Source: Sphingomonadaceae bacterium (lineage in GTDB: Bacteria; Pseudomonadota; Alphaproteobacteria; Sphingomonadales; Sphingomonadaceae). Taken from it: DNA of 64,000 nucleotides. The stretch spans positions 62,001 to 126,000 of the forward strand of contig CANFXW010000010.1 in the NCBI GenBank assembly GCA_947451145.1, given 5' to 3'. Positions 19,786 to 29,668 of the stretch are shown here, in pieces; position 1 is the first letter of the stretch; every line of letters starts with the position of its first letter. A program made the position numbers and the translations under genes. Below the pieces are notes generated by a model that saw only the letters and a list, made by a program, of their open reading frames with translations, was not told the DNA's origin and ran no database searches.

Positions 19786-20688
19786 TTAGGCCTCCACAGC
19801 TACGAAAATACCCGGGTTGGGCGCTGGATGCGGCATGGTTTGCGGGCCGCCTGTGCCGATGCCCCACTGGTCCATCACCAGCGGTGCTGGAATGTGGATG
19901 GTCGGCTGGTGGGTCTCGAAATCGACCTCTTCCAGTTCGGCGGTATATTCGACCGCAAAGCCGTTTGGCGTGATGAAATAGCTGAAGGCATTGTCGCCAG
20001 CCGTGTGGCGGCCGGGGCCCCACTGGATGTCGGTGCCCTTGACCTTGAGCCGGTGCCCGCCGCGCATCATGCCGTCGATGCCGGTCATGTCGTAGGCAAC
20101 ATGGTTGAGGCACGGCGGCCCGGGCAGGATGGCAAAGCGGTGGTGCGCCGAATTGCAGCGCAGGAAGCACATGAAGTCGCCCAGCCAGTCAGACACCTTG
20201 AAGCCCAGCACATCGACGAACCACTTCACCAGCGCCTGATGATCGGGCGAGTGCAGGACGATATGGCTGATCTTGACCGGCAGGCCTTCCCAGCGCTCGA
20301 TCGGCCGTGAAGACCCACGGGCAACGTCGCTCGAAATCTCCATCTGCAGGCCATCGGGCGAGAAGAAGCGGAAGCCATAGCCGCCGCCGGGGGTCGTCAG
20401 CTCACGCGGATCGTGGACGATCTTCCCGCCCGCCGCTTGCGCCTGCTGGCACAGCGCATCAACATCGGCGCGGCTGTTCGCCGCCAGCGCGATCACATCA
20501 ACACGGTTTTCCTCGCCAGCGCGCAGGCGGACAACATGGTGCTCGCCGTGGCCCTGCGTCTTGTACCAGTCCATGCCGTCATCACTCGGCACCTGTTCCA
20601 GCCCCCAGAGTTCCTCGTAGAACACCCGCTCGGCTGCAAGGTCAGCTACGCCATAACCGACATAGCGGATCTCGGTCACACGGCTCAT
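19786..20688 (-). CDS. Type I extradiol dioxygenase-like VOC protein
   Basis: ISHIVLHSPDHQALVKWFVDVLGFKVSDWL, CLNHVAYDMTGIDGMMRGGHRL, GFAVEYTAELEEVDFET. Confidence 0.84.
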   Translation of the reverse strand: MSRVTEIRYVGYGVADLAAERVFYEELWGLEQVPSDDGMDWYKTQGHGEHHVVRLRAGEENRVDVIALAANSRADVDALCQQAQAAGGKIVHDPRELTTPGGGYGFRFFSPDGLQMEISSDVARGSSRPIERWEGLPVKISHIVLHSPDHQALVKWFVDVLGFKVSDWLGDFMCFLRCNSAHHRFAILPGPPCLNHVAYDMTGIDGMMRGGHRLKVKGTDIQWGPGRHTAGDNAFSYFITPNGFAVEYTAELEEVDFETHQPTIHIPAPLVMDQWGIGTGGPQTMPHPAPNPGIFVAVEA

Positions 20689-20828
20689 TCGTCTTCCCTT
20701 CGGCTGGGCCCTGATAAAAACGGCCCGTTCAATCTGCCATTAGCAGATCACTAGACCGACGGAGACGATATATCCGGAACGGTCAAATCGACGCCGTCAA
20801 TAGCTGACGGGAACTTCATGATATCTGC

Positions 20829-21554
20829 TTGGGTATTATCGCCGACGAGCACCAGCCGTCTACTGCGGAACGGTCCGCTTCAAGGCGTTTAGCAGTGGAT
20901 GTTGTTTGGGATTCTCCTCAACTTTACGAGTTGCGGATGCTCCGCCGATCGCTTGGCGCCGGACCAGTTGATGTGCCCTTCTGGTTGGCGTTGGGATCGG
21001 CAACCGCGCCGGCGCTCGGCTGTCAGATATCTCTTCATATCTACTTACATTTCCCGCCGGAATTCGAAGCCAACCAGTTTGCCGCGATGCTGCTGATGCC
21101 TCCGCCAATCCTGCGGACCGAACTCGGCCGCAAAGCGCTCAGCCTGGACGAAGTTATTCGTCTTGCCCGAAACTTTGCCGTGAGCAAGGAAGCGATGGTC
21201 AGGTCCTATGTCGAGTACAACCGCTGCGATATCGCGATTGTCCGGACAAGAAACGGCAAAGTCCTGAACGCGATCGGCTCGCGGGACTTCCCCAGAATAG
21301 AACCTAGCACCGGCGACGCGGTGCCCACTGACCCGGTCTGGCATGACCCTCGGCAAGTACCCGGCGTGCCGTCACCCATCAGCGCCTGCGAGCCTGATAC
21401 CTGGTTCGCCTATTACGACTGCCGGTCGATCGAGGCCCTCACCGAACAGGTTCTGCATCAGGCAGGCGGCTATGCGATGATCCTGCTGCACGCCGAGATG
21501 CGCGACGAAGATAGCCACGACACCGAGCGCAGCTACAACTGGTTACGGCGCTAG
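20829..21554 (+). pseudogene. Degenerate ImmA/IrrE-like (COG2856) metallopeptidase-family protein
   Basis: FPPEFEANQFAAMLLMPPPILRTELGRKALSLDEVIRLARNFAVSKEAMVRSYVEYNRCDIAIVRTRNGKVL fits the post-HExxH region of ImmA/IrrE proteins, but the HELGH position reads QISLH. Could be a pseudoenzyme instead of a pseudogene. Confidence 0.5.
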
Positions 21555-21592
21555 TTCGCACTCACTTCTTCGCTGTAACCGCGCCGGGCGTT

Positions 21593-21763
21593 CCCTGTTC
21601 GGGGTTTTCAAATTCCCTGTTCCGCAAAATTGAATTCCCTGTTTTTTGCGCAGGGAAATTGGCAGAGAAATGGCTGATTTCTGAGGGGTTTCGCGGCGAT
21701 CTGGCTCATTTCGAGCCGCGGATTTTCGATATTTCCCTGTAAATTCCCTGAAAACAGGGAAAT
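21593..21763. repeat. TTCCCTGT-motif repeat element with terminal 10-bp perfect inverted repeat
   Basis: TTCCCTG(T) at 21591, 21613, 21635, 21733, 21744 and inverted CAGGGAA at 21651 and 21755; hairpin atttccctgt (21731-21740)/acagggaaat (21754-21763). Confidence 0.75.
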
Positions 21764-22107
21764 CTGGGACAGAGAGCGGTGCGCTCCAGACTGCGTCGCG
21801 CACCATTTGGTTCAATAACCTACCTCCCCCGCGCAGCTATCCGAAACGGTCTGATTACACCCGAACTGGCAACACAGCCCAAAGCAGGCGCTCGGGCAAG
21901 CCATCGGAGGCGGCCGCGCCAGCCTGCAAAATCAGCGCGGGTTGGGCTGGGCGTTACGGATGGCGTTGCCCTGCACGCTCCTGCGGTCCGACCGCGCTCG
22001 GCGGTTGCAGTGCGTGAAGGGGATCAATGTCGCGGAAATCCCTGCATCCATTCCAGCCCTCCTTGCATCATATGTACCAAGTGGTACACTTCGATGCGGA
22101 GGCGGTC

Positions 22108-23970
22108 ATGAAGGCATCGATAGCAACAGTATCAGTCGGCGGAACGCTGGACGTGAAGCTTGAGGCGATTGCCAGGGCGGGCTTTGCCGCGGCGGAGATA
22201 TTCGAGAACGATCTGCTTTCCAGCCCGCTACCGGCACGCCAGATCGGTGCAATGATGCAGGGTCTCGGGCTCGACTGCGCCATGCTCCAGCCTTTCCGTG
22301 ACTATGAGGGCATGCCCGCCGACCAGCGTGACGCGGCGCTGGAGCGGATGCGGCGCAAGTTTGCAGTGATGGACGATCTCGGGACCGATCTGATCCTGCT
22401 GTGTTCGAACTGCTCGCCGCATTCGAGCGGTGACCGGCAGCAGGCGCTCGACGATCTCGGCCTGCTGGGTGACCTTGCCGCCAGCCATGGCAAGCGGGTT
22501 TCCTACGAGGCGCTGGCCTGGGGGCGGCATGTGTTTGATCACCGCGATGCCTGGGCACTGGTGCGCGATCTTGACCACCCGGCCGTCGGCCTGACGCTCG
22601 ATAGTTTTCATTCACTGGCGCGCGGCGTGCCTAGCGCCTCGATTGGTGATGTGCGGGCAGATAAGTTGTTCATTGTCCAGCTCGCCGATGCGCCCAGGCT
22701 CGAGATGGATTATCTCAACTGGAGCCGCCACTTCCGCTGTATGCCCGGGCAGGGCGACTTTGCGCTGGATGACTATGCCGCCGCACTCTGCAAGATCGGC
22801 TATCAGGGTTATTGGAGCCTCGAGATCTTCAATGACCGGTTCCGCTCCACCTCGGCCGGGCAGATTGCCCGCGATGGTGTGCGCTCGCTGAAGGCGCTGC
22901 ACGAACGCGCCCGCATCCGCCTGGGCGAGCCTGCCGCCATGGCCCCACCGATCGATCCCGAGCGCTTTGAATTCATCGAATTCGCCGCGAGCCATGAAGA
23001 GGCCGAAGACTTTGGCCGGATGTTTTCGGCGCTGGGCTTTGCGCCGGTTGCGCGCCACCGCAGCAAGGACGTGGTGCGCTGGCAGCAGGGCGGGATCAAC
23101 CTTGTGGTCAATTCCGAGCCCGAGGGCCTCGCCCACAGTTTCGACATGGTCCACGGCGGGTCGGTCTGCGCCATCGGCCTTGCGGTAGAGGATCAGGCCG
23201 CTGCCATGGCGCGGTCAGAGGCACTTGATGTGCAGAAGTACGAAGCGGTGATCGCCCCGGACGAGTGGCAAATCCCCAGCGTGCGCGGGGTGGGCGGCAG
23301 TCTCATCTATCTCGTTGATAGCGCCACCTCGGCGCAGATGTGGGCGGACGAGTTTCCGCTGCTGCAGAAGGGGGCCTCACCCCGCAGCGATCTCGTATCC
23401 ATCGACCACGTGGCCCAGACCATGCACTACGAAGAGTTTCTCAGTTGGCTGCTCTATTACACCACGTTGTTTGACCTCTCCAAGACACCGCAGCTGGAAA
23501 TCGCCGACCCTATGGGGATCGTTTACAGTCAGGCGGTGGAAAGCCGAAGCCGCAATGTGCGCTTCACGCTCAACGGTTCGCTTGCCGCCAATGCGCTGAG
23601 CTCGCGCTTCGTGCAGAACTACTTCGGTGCCGGTGTGCAGCATATCGCCTTTGCCACGCCAGACATCTTCGCCGCCGCCGGGCACGCGCGCGATGCAGGG
23701 CTACCGATGCTGGAGATCGGGCCGAATTACTACGCCGATATCGAAGCCAGGTTCGCGCTCGACCCCGCTCTGGTGGCGCGGATGAAGAGCCTGAACATCC
23801 TCTATGACCGTGATGGCGAGACCGAGTACTTCCAGTTTTACAGCCGCGCCGTGGCCAAGCGGGTGTTCTTCGAAGTGGTCGAGCGGCGCGGCTACCAGGC
23901 CTATGGCGCGGCCAACGCCCAGATCCGCCTGACCGCCCAGGCCGCCCACCGCGATCCGGCGGAGCTTTAG
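22108..23970 (+). CDS. Bifunctional 3-dehydroshikimate dehydratase (xylose-isomerase TIM barrel)/4-hydroxyphenylpyruvate dioxygenase-like fusion (QsuB/QuiC-like)
   Basis: N-terminal MKASIATVSVGGTLDVKLEAIARAGFAAAEIFENDLL with TLDSFHSLARG; C-terminal VOC with IDHVAQTMHYEEFLSWLLYYTTLF and QHIAFATPDIFAAA. Confidence 0.85.
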   Translation: MKASIATVSVGGTLDVKLEAIARAGFAAAEIFENDLLSSPLPARQIGAMMQGLGLDCAMLQPFRDYEGMPADQRDAALERMRRKFAVMDDLGTDLILLCSNCSPHSSGDRQQALDDLGLLGDLAASHGKRVSYEALAWGRHVFDHRDAWALVRDLDHPAVGLTLDSFHSLARGVPSASIGDVRADKLFIVQLADAPRLEMDYLNWSRHFRCMPGQGDFALDDYAAALCKIGYQGYWSLEIFNDRFRSTSAGQIARDGVRSLKALHERARIRLGEPAAMAPPIDPERFEFIEFAASHEEAEDFGRMFSALGFAPVARHRSKDVVRWQQGGINLVVNSEPEGLAHSFDMVHGGSVCAIGLAVEDQAAAMARSEALDVQKYEAVIAPDEWQIPSVRGVGGSLIYLVDSATSAQMWADEFPLLQKGASPRSDLVSIDHVAQTMHYEEFLSWLLYYTTLFDLSKTPQLEIADPMGIVYSQAVESRSRNVRFTLNGSLAANALSSRFVQNYFGAGVQHIAFATPDIFAAAGHARDAGLPMLEIGPNYYADIEARFALDPALVARMKSLNILYDRDGETEYFQFYSRAVAKRVFFEVVERRGYQAYGAANAQIRLTAQAAHRDPAEL

Positions 23971-24073
23971 CCGAGATCAAACCTGATGAGTTCTGCTCCC
24001 AAAGCAGCCATCGTTTCCCGTCTGGCACTCTTCACTGTCTTCCGGTAGTCCGCGCCTGAAGGAGATTTGCCCC

Positions 24074-25186
24074 ATGAAGACCCGCGCTGCAGTTGCCTTT
24101 GAAGCGAAGAAGCCGCTCGAGATTGTCGAGCTTGATCTGGAAGGGCCGAAGGCTGGCGAGGTTCTGGTCGAGATCATGGCGACGGGTGTGTGCCACACCG
24201 ATGCCTATACGCTCGACGGGTTCGACAGCGAGGGCATTTTCCCGAGTGTGCTGGGCCACGAAGGTGCCGGTATCGTGCGCGAGGTGGGTGCTGGCGTCAC
24301 CTCGGTAAAGCCGGGCGATCATGTGATCCCGCTCTACACCCCCGAATGCGGCAAGTGCAAAACCTGCCTTTCCGGCAAGAGCAACCTGTGCACCGCGATC
24401 CGCGCCACCCAAGGCCAGGGGCTGATGCCCGATGGCACCTCGCGCTTCAGCTACAAGGGCCGGACCATCTATCACTACATGGGCTGCAGCACTTTCTCGA
24501 ACTTCACCGTTCTGCCCGAGATTGCCGTCGCAAAGATCCGCGAGGACGCGCCGTTCCAGACCTCTTGCTACATCGGGTGCGGCGTCACCACCGGGGTGGG
24601 TGCGGTTATCAATACCGCCAAAGTTCAGCCGGGCGACAATGTCGTGGTGTTCGGGCTCGGCGGCATCGGGCTCAACGTGATCCAGGGCGCGAAGATGGCG
24701 GGCGCGGGTAAGATCGTCGGCGTCGATATCAACCCCGACAGGGAAGAGTGGGGCCGCAAGTTCGGGATGACCGACTTCCTCAACAGCAAGGGGCTTAGCC
24801 GCGAGGAGACCGTCGCCGCGATCGTCGCGCTGACCGACGGCGGCGCGGACTATACCTTCGATGCCACCGGCAACACCGAAGTGATGCGCACCGCTCTGGA
24901 AGCCTGCCATCGGGGCTGGGGCACTTCGATCATCATCGGCGTGGCCGAAGCGGGCAAGGAGATATCCACCCGCCCGTTCCAGCTGGTGACGGGACGCAAC
25001 TGGCGCGGCACGGCGTTCGGCGGGGCCAAGGGCCGCACCGATGTGCCCAAGATCGTCGACATGTATATGCAGGGCAAGATCCAGATCGACCCGATGATCA
25101 CCCACGTCATGGGGCTGGAAGAGATCAACACCGCCTTTGATCTGATGCACGCCGGCAAGTCGATCCGCTCGGTCGTCGTGTTCTGA
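24074..25186 (+). CDS. frmA: S-(hydroxymethyl)glutathione dehydrogenase / class III alcohol dehydrogenase
   Basis: [69 protein letters not shown]. Confidence 0.95.
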   Translation: MKTRAAVAFEAKKPLEIVELDLEGPKAGEVLVEIMATGVCHTDAYTLDGFDSEGIFPSVLGHEGAGIVREVGAGVTSVKPGDHVIPLYTPECGKCKTCLSGKSNLCTAIRATQGQGLMPDGTSRFSYKGRTIYHYMGCSTFSNFTVLPEIAVAKIREDAPFQTSCYIGCGVTTGVGAVINTAKVQPGDNVVVFGLGGIGLNVIQGAKMAGAGKIVGVDINPDREEWGRKFGMTDFLNSKGLSREETVAAIVALTDGGADYTFDATGNTEVMRTALEACHRGWGTSIIIGVAEAGKEISTRPFQLVTGRNWRGTAFGGAKGRTDVPKIVDMYMQGKIQIDPMITHVMGLEEINTAFDLMHAGKSIRSVVVF

Positions 25187-25196
25187 TCGGCACCTG

Positions 25197-26552
25197 ATGA
25201 GCCCGCTTCCCTCGGTCGATGCCGTGTTGCGGCTGCCGGAAGCGGAGGGCATCTGCGAGGAGCACGGGCGCGCGGCGCTGACTGGTGCTGTGCGGGCAGT
25301 GCTGGCTGAATACCGGGCGCAGAATGCCGGCGTGAGGCCGGAAGAGGCGCGGATTCTGCATGAAGCCGCAGCTTTGCTTGCCGAGCAATCAACGCCGCGT
25401 TTGACCCGGGTGTTCAATCTCACCGGAACCGTGCTCCACACCAATCTTGGCCGGGCGCTGTTATCCGAAGCCGCAGTTGATCATGCGGCGATGGCGATGC
25501 GCTCGCCCTGTGCGCTTGAATTTGACCTTGGCACCGGCGGGCGGGGTGATCGCGATACGGTCATCGAAGATCTGCTCTGCGATTTGACCGGGGCCGAGGC
25601 GGCGACCGTGGTCAACAACAATGCCGCCGCCGTCCTGCTGGTGCTGGCCTCCTTGGCGGCGCGGCGCGAGGTGGTGGTTTCGCGCGGCGAACTGGTCGAG
25701 ATCGGCGGGGCCTTCCGCGTGCCCGATGTGATGCGCGCGGCCAATGTCCGGCTGGTCGAGGTTGGCACCACCAACCGCACCCATGCGCGTGACTATGAGC
25801 AGGCGATTGGCGCGAAGACGGCAGCGCTGATGAAAGTCCACGCCAGCAATTACACGATCACCGGCTTCACCGCCGATGTGGGTGAGGCCGAGGTCGCAGG
25901 CATTGCCCATGCCCACGGCCTTCCGTTCATCACCGATCTCGGCGCGGGAAGTCTGATTGATCTGGCCACGCTTGGCCTGCCCAAAGAACCGGTGGTGCGC
26001 GATTGCCTGAGAGCCGGGGCAGACGTGGTGACGTTCAGCGGCGACAAGTTGATGGGCGGTCCGCAGGCCGGTCTGATCGTCGGGCGCAAGGACCTGATCG
26101 CCAGAATCCGCAAACACCCGCTCAAGCGCGCGTTGCGCGTTTCCAAGTTGACGCTGGCTGCATTGGAAGCAACGCTGCTTGCCTATCGCAAACCCGATTT
26201 TCTGAGCCGCGACCTGCCGGCGCTGCGATTGCTAACCCGGCCAGTCGCAGAGCTAGAAGCGCTGGCGGGGCGGCTTGCCCCCAATGTGCAGGACTGGCTG
26301 GGTGATGCGTGGTCCGTAAGCGCGATCGCCTGCAGCAGTCAGGCGGGCAGTGGCTCCTTGCCAAGCGCAGCCATCCCCAGCGTGGCGCTCGCCCTGCGCG
26401 CCGAAGGCAAATCGGGGAAAGTTCTGATTGATCTCGCGCAGCGGCTCCGCAAGTTGCCGGTGCCGGTGATCGGCCGGATTGCTGACGGCGCGCTGCTGCT
26501 CGATCTGCGCTGTCTGGAGGATGAGGCCGGTTTCCTTGCCCAACTTGTCTGA
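25197..26552 (+). CDS. selA: L-seryl-tRNA(Sec) selenium transferase
   Basis: NLTGTVLHTNLGRALL, AATVVNNNAAAVLLVL, VEVGTTNRTHARDYEQAIG, VVTFSGDKLMGGPQAGLIVG (PLP lysine). Confidence 0.93.
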   Translation: MSPLPSVDAVLRLPEAEGICEEHGRAALTGAVRAVLAEYRAQNAGVRPEEARILHEAAALLAEQSTPRLTRVFNLTGTVLHTNLGRALLSEAAVDHAAMAMRSPCALEFDLGTGGRGDRDTVIEDLLCDLTGAEAATVVNNNAAAVLLVLASLAARREVVVSRGELVEIGGAFRVPDVMRAANVRLVEVGTTNRTHARDYEQAIGAKTAALMKVHASNYTITGFTADVGEAEVAGIAHAHGLPFITDLGAGSLIDLATLGLPKEPVVRDCLRAGADVVTFSGDKLMGGPQAGLIVGRKDLIARIRKHPLKRALRVSKLTLAALEATLLAYRKPDFLSRDLPALRLLTRPVAELEALAGRLAPNVQDWLGDAWSVSAIACSSQAGSGSLPSAAIPSVALALRAEGKSGKVLIDLAQRLRKLPVPVIGRIADGALLLDLRCLEDEAGFLAQLV

Positions 26553-26671
26553 GTGATAAATCCTGCATGGCGGCATCGGCTGTGCCAAAGGTTTCGTCGC
26601 AAGTCTGGTCGCACAAGATTTTTCGGCCTATGCCGGGAACAGATCCAGCCCTGAATATCGGGAGATAGCCC

Positions 26672-28327
26672 GTGGCCAATCCAGACCCTTTCGCCCAAGT
26701 TCCCGGCCTCGACCAGATGCGGCAGGTCGCGGAGCAGACCTTTGGCAAGGACGGGCCGTTTGCCGCCTATTTCCGCAATGTCGACCCCGCGAGCCTGCTC
26801 CAGCAGGGTTCCGATTTCACCAAATCGATGTTCGATATCGCGCTCGGCAAGTCAGATATCGCTCCTGACCAGCGAGACTGGCGCTTCAAGGATGACGCCT
26901 GGACCAGCAACCCGTTCTACAAGCGGTTGAGCCAGGCCTATCTCGCCATGACCGATGCGGTCGAGGCGATGATCCCTGATGATCTGCCGTGGGAAGAAAA
27001 GGCGCGTGCGCAACTTGCTGCCTCAATCGTCACCAGTTCCTTCGCGCCGACCAATACCTTGCTTGGGAACCCGGCGGCGATTGCGAAAACGATCGAAACC
27101 GGCGGCAGCAATCTGGTCAGGGGCTTCAAGGCGTTTCTTGACGATCTGGTCAACAATGGCGGCCTGCCAAGGCAGGTGGACAGCACTCCTTTCGAGGTTG
27201 GCCGCAACATGGCGGTGACTCCGGGCAAGATTGTGCTCCGCACGCCGATGTTCGAACTGATCCACTACGCCCCCTCAACCGAGAAGGTGCATGCCACGCC
27301 GGTACTGCTGATTCCGCCACAAATCGGCCGCTACTATTTCACCGACCTTACTCCCGGCCGCAGCTTTGCCGAATATACTGTCGCGCAGGGGCTGCAGTAT
27401 TTCGCCATCAGCTGGAAGAATCCGGACAGCGATGATCGCGATTTCGGTATGGAGCAATATGTTGCCTCGGTGGTTGCCGCGCTTGAGGCGATCACGGAAA
27501 TAACCGGCCAGCCGAAAGTCAACGTTGTCGGTTTCTGCGCAGGCGGAATCACCATGGCAATCACCGCAGCAGCACTTGCCGCCAAGCAGCGGGACCTGAT
27601 CAACAGCTTCACGCTGTGCGTTGCCATGCTCGATTTTGATAACGATGCCACGCTTGGCGCCTTCCGGCTGCCTGCCTTGCTGACTGTCGCTAAGGCGCAA
27701 AGCGCGATGAAGGGCATTCTGCCGGGAAGTGATCTCGGCAAGATCTTTGCCTGGCTGCGCCCCAACGATCTGATCTGGAACTACTGGGTCAACAATTACC
27801 TGATGGGCGAAGATCCCGCGCCGTTCGATATCCTGGCCTGGAACAATGACAGTTCGAACATGGCGGCGAAGCTGCACACCGATTTCCTCGCGCTGTTTGA
27901 CGATAACCTGCTGGTTGAACCGGGCGCTTACGAAGCGCTCGATGCGCCGGTCGACCTGTCGGAGGTGACTTGCGACATGTTCATAGTCGGTGCCGTGACC
28001 GATCACCTCACGCCCTGGAAGGCCTGCTACAAGTCCGGTCGGCTGATTGGCGGTGAGCGGACCTTTGCCCTTTCGAACGGCGGGCACGTAGCGGCGCTGG
28101 TCAACCCTCCGGGAAATCCCAAGGCCTATCATTTCATCGCCCCCGCGACGCCGGAAACCGCCGATGAATGGATGGAAACGGCGGAAAAAATGCCTGGCTC
28201 CTGGTGGGAATCGTGGACAAAATGGTGCGGGACACGGTCCGGAAAGCTGATCCCGGCCCCCAAGGCACTGGGATCAAAAGCGTTTCCGCCGCTTATGGAT
28301 GCCCCCGGTGACTATGTAAGGCAATAA
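26672..28327 (+). CDS. phaC: Class I poly(3-hydroxyalkanoate) synthase
   Basis: VNVVGFCAGGITMA lipase-box-like GxCxGG, YYFTDLTPGRSFAEYTVAQGLQYFAISWKNPD; GTG start. Confidence 0.94.
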   Translation: MANPDPFAQVPGLDQMRQVAEQTFGKDGPFAAYFRNVDPASLLQQGSDFTKSMFDIALGKSDIAPDQRDWRFKDDAWTSNPFYKRLSQAYLAMTDAVEAMIPDDLPWEEKARAQLAASIVTSSFAPTNTLLGNPAAIAKTIETGGSNLVRGFKAFLDDLVNNGGLPRQVDSTPFEVGRNMAVTPGKIVLRTPMFELIHYAPSTEKVHATPVLLIPPQIGRYYFTDLTPGRSFAEYTVAQGLQYFAISWKNPDSDDRDFGMEQYVASVVAALEAITEITGQPKVNVVGFCAGGITMAITAAALAAKQRDLINSFTLCVAMLDFDNDATLGAFRLPALLTVAKAQSAMKGILPGSDLGKIFAWLRPNDLIWNYWVNNYLMGEDPAPFDILAWNNDSSNMAAKLHTDFLALFDDNLLVEPGAYEALDAPVDLSEVTCDMFIVGAVTDHLTPWKACYKSGRLIGGERTFALSNGGHVAALVNPPGNPKAYHFIAPATPETADEWMETAEKMPGSWWESWTKWCGTRSGKLIPAPKALGSKAFPPLMDAPGDYVRQ

Positions 28328-28408
28328 TTAGCGGGTTAATTCTAGCACTTGCGCGGCAAGCGTGCGCCGTGCTGTAATCTACAGCGTTGTAAATATGAGG
28401 AACCGGGC

Positions 28409-29668
28409 TTGATCTATTCTGCGTATGAAGCGCTCCGCCGCAGCACCCGGCCGATGGCCTGGCTGCTCGACCAGACGCAGAAGCTGGCCCGTGACGAGCG
28501 CAATCCGCTGCACGACACCTTCACCATGCGCGCGCTGGCGACCTTTGCCGAACTGCCGGCGCGGGCGCTCAAGGATTACCGCAAGCCGAAATACGAGATC
28601 TGGGAAGAGCTGGGTGATCTGGAAGTGGTGATCGACGAGGAAGTGGAGCACTCGCTGCCCTTCGCCGATCTGCTGCGCTTCGATATGGACCACAGCCAGT
28701 CCAAGCCCAAGGTGATGATCGCCGCAGCCCTTTCGGGCCATTACGGCACACTGCTGCAGGATACGGTGCGCGGTTTCACGCAGGATTTCGATACCTACAT
28801 CACCGACTGGAAAGACGCCCGGCAGGTTCCCTTGTCCGAAGGCGAGTTCAGCTTTGATGACTATGTCGAGCATCTGATCAAGTTCATCGAGCACCTGGGT
28901 GCTGGCACGCATCTGGTGGCCACCTGCCAGGCCGCGCCGCCAGCGATGGTCGCGGTGGCATGGCTGACCAAGCACAGACCCGAACTCGTGCCTGCCTCGC
29001 TCACCCTGATGGGCGGCCCGGTTGATACGCGGGTCAGCCCCGGCGCGCTCAACAAGCTGGCGACCAAACTTCCGCTAAAGTTCTTCGAGAAGAACAACAT
29101 CCACACGATCCCGCGCGGTTATCCCGGTAGCGGGCGGCGGGTTTATCCCGGGTTCTACCAGCTTTCGGGCTTCATTGCGCTCAACCCGATGCCGCACGTC
29201 AAGCAGTACAAGACCTTCATCAAAAGCTCGATCAAGGGTGAAGGGGCGCCGCAACAAAAGTTCCGCGATTTCTACGACGAGTACTTCGCCGTGCTCGACA
29301 TGACCGAGGCCTTCTACATCGACACGCTGCGCAAGGTGTTCATTGAACACCATATCCCCAAGGGGATCCTGGAATTTCGCGGCGAGCAGATCGATTTCGC
29401 ATCGGTGAAGAACCTGTCACTGCTCACCGTCGAAGGGGCCAATGATCACCTCTGCCCGCCCGGTCAGACCGAAGCGGCGCATGATGTTTTCAAGGGCATC
29501 CCGCCCAGGCGCCGCAAGAATTACGTGCAGGATGGTGTCGGCCATTACGGGGTGTTTTCGGGCTCGAAGTTCCAGTCGGGCATCTATCCGGTGATCCGCG
29601 ATTTCATTCGCGAGAACCTGCCGGCCGGCAAAGCCAAGGCTGCTACGAAAGAAGTCGCGCAGGTCTAG
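28409..29668 (+). CDS. phaZ: Intracellular polyhydroxyalkanoate depolymerase
   Basis: LIYSAYEALRRSTRPMAWLLDQTQ...GTHLVATCQAAPPAMVAVAW, C-terminal PRRRKNYVQDGVGHYGVFSGSKFQSGIYPVIRDFI. TTG start at 28409 inferred. Confidence 0.88.
   Translation: MIYSAYEALRRSTRPMAWLLDQTQKLARDERNPLHDTFTMRALATFAELPARALKDYRKPKYEIWEELGDLEVVIDEEVEHSLPFADLLRFDMDHSQSKPKVMIAAALSGHYGTLLQDTVRGFTQDFDTYITDWKDARQVPLSEGEFSFDDYVEHLIKFIEHLGAGTHLVATCQAAPPAMVAVAWLTKHRPELVPASLTLMGGPVDTRVSPGALNKLATKLPLKFFEKNNIHTIPRGYPGSGRRVYPGFYQLSGFIALNPMPHVKQYKTFIKSSIKGEGAPQQKFRDFYDEYFAVLDMTEAFYIDTLRKVFIEHHIPKGILEFRGEQIDFASVKNLSLLTVEGANDHLCPPGQTEAAHDVFKGIPPRRRKNYVQDGVGHYGVFSGSKFQSGIYPVIRDFIRENLPAGKAKAATKEVAQV

Noticed and set aside
24032-25444. 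470-aa ORF on - strand opposite frmA/selA
   Set aside because: Shadow ORF; composition-driven.
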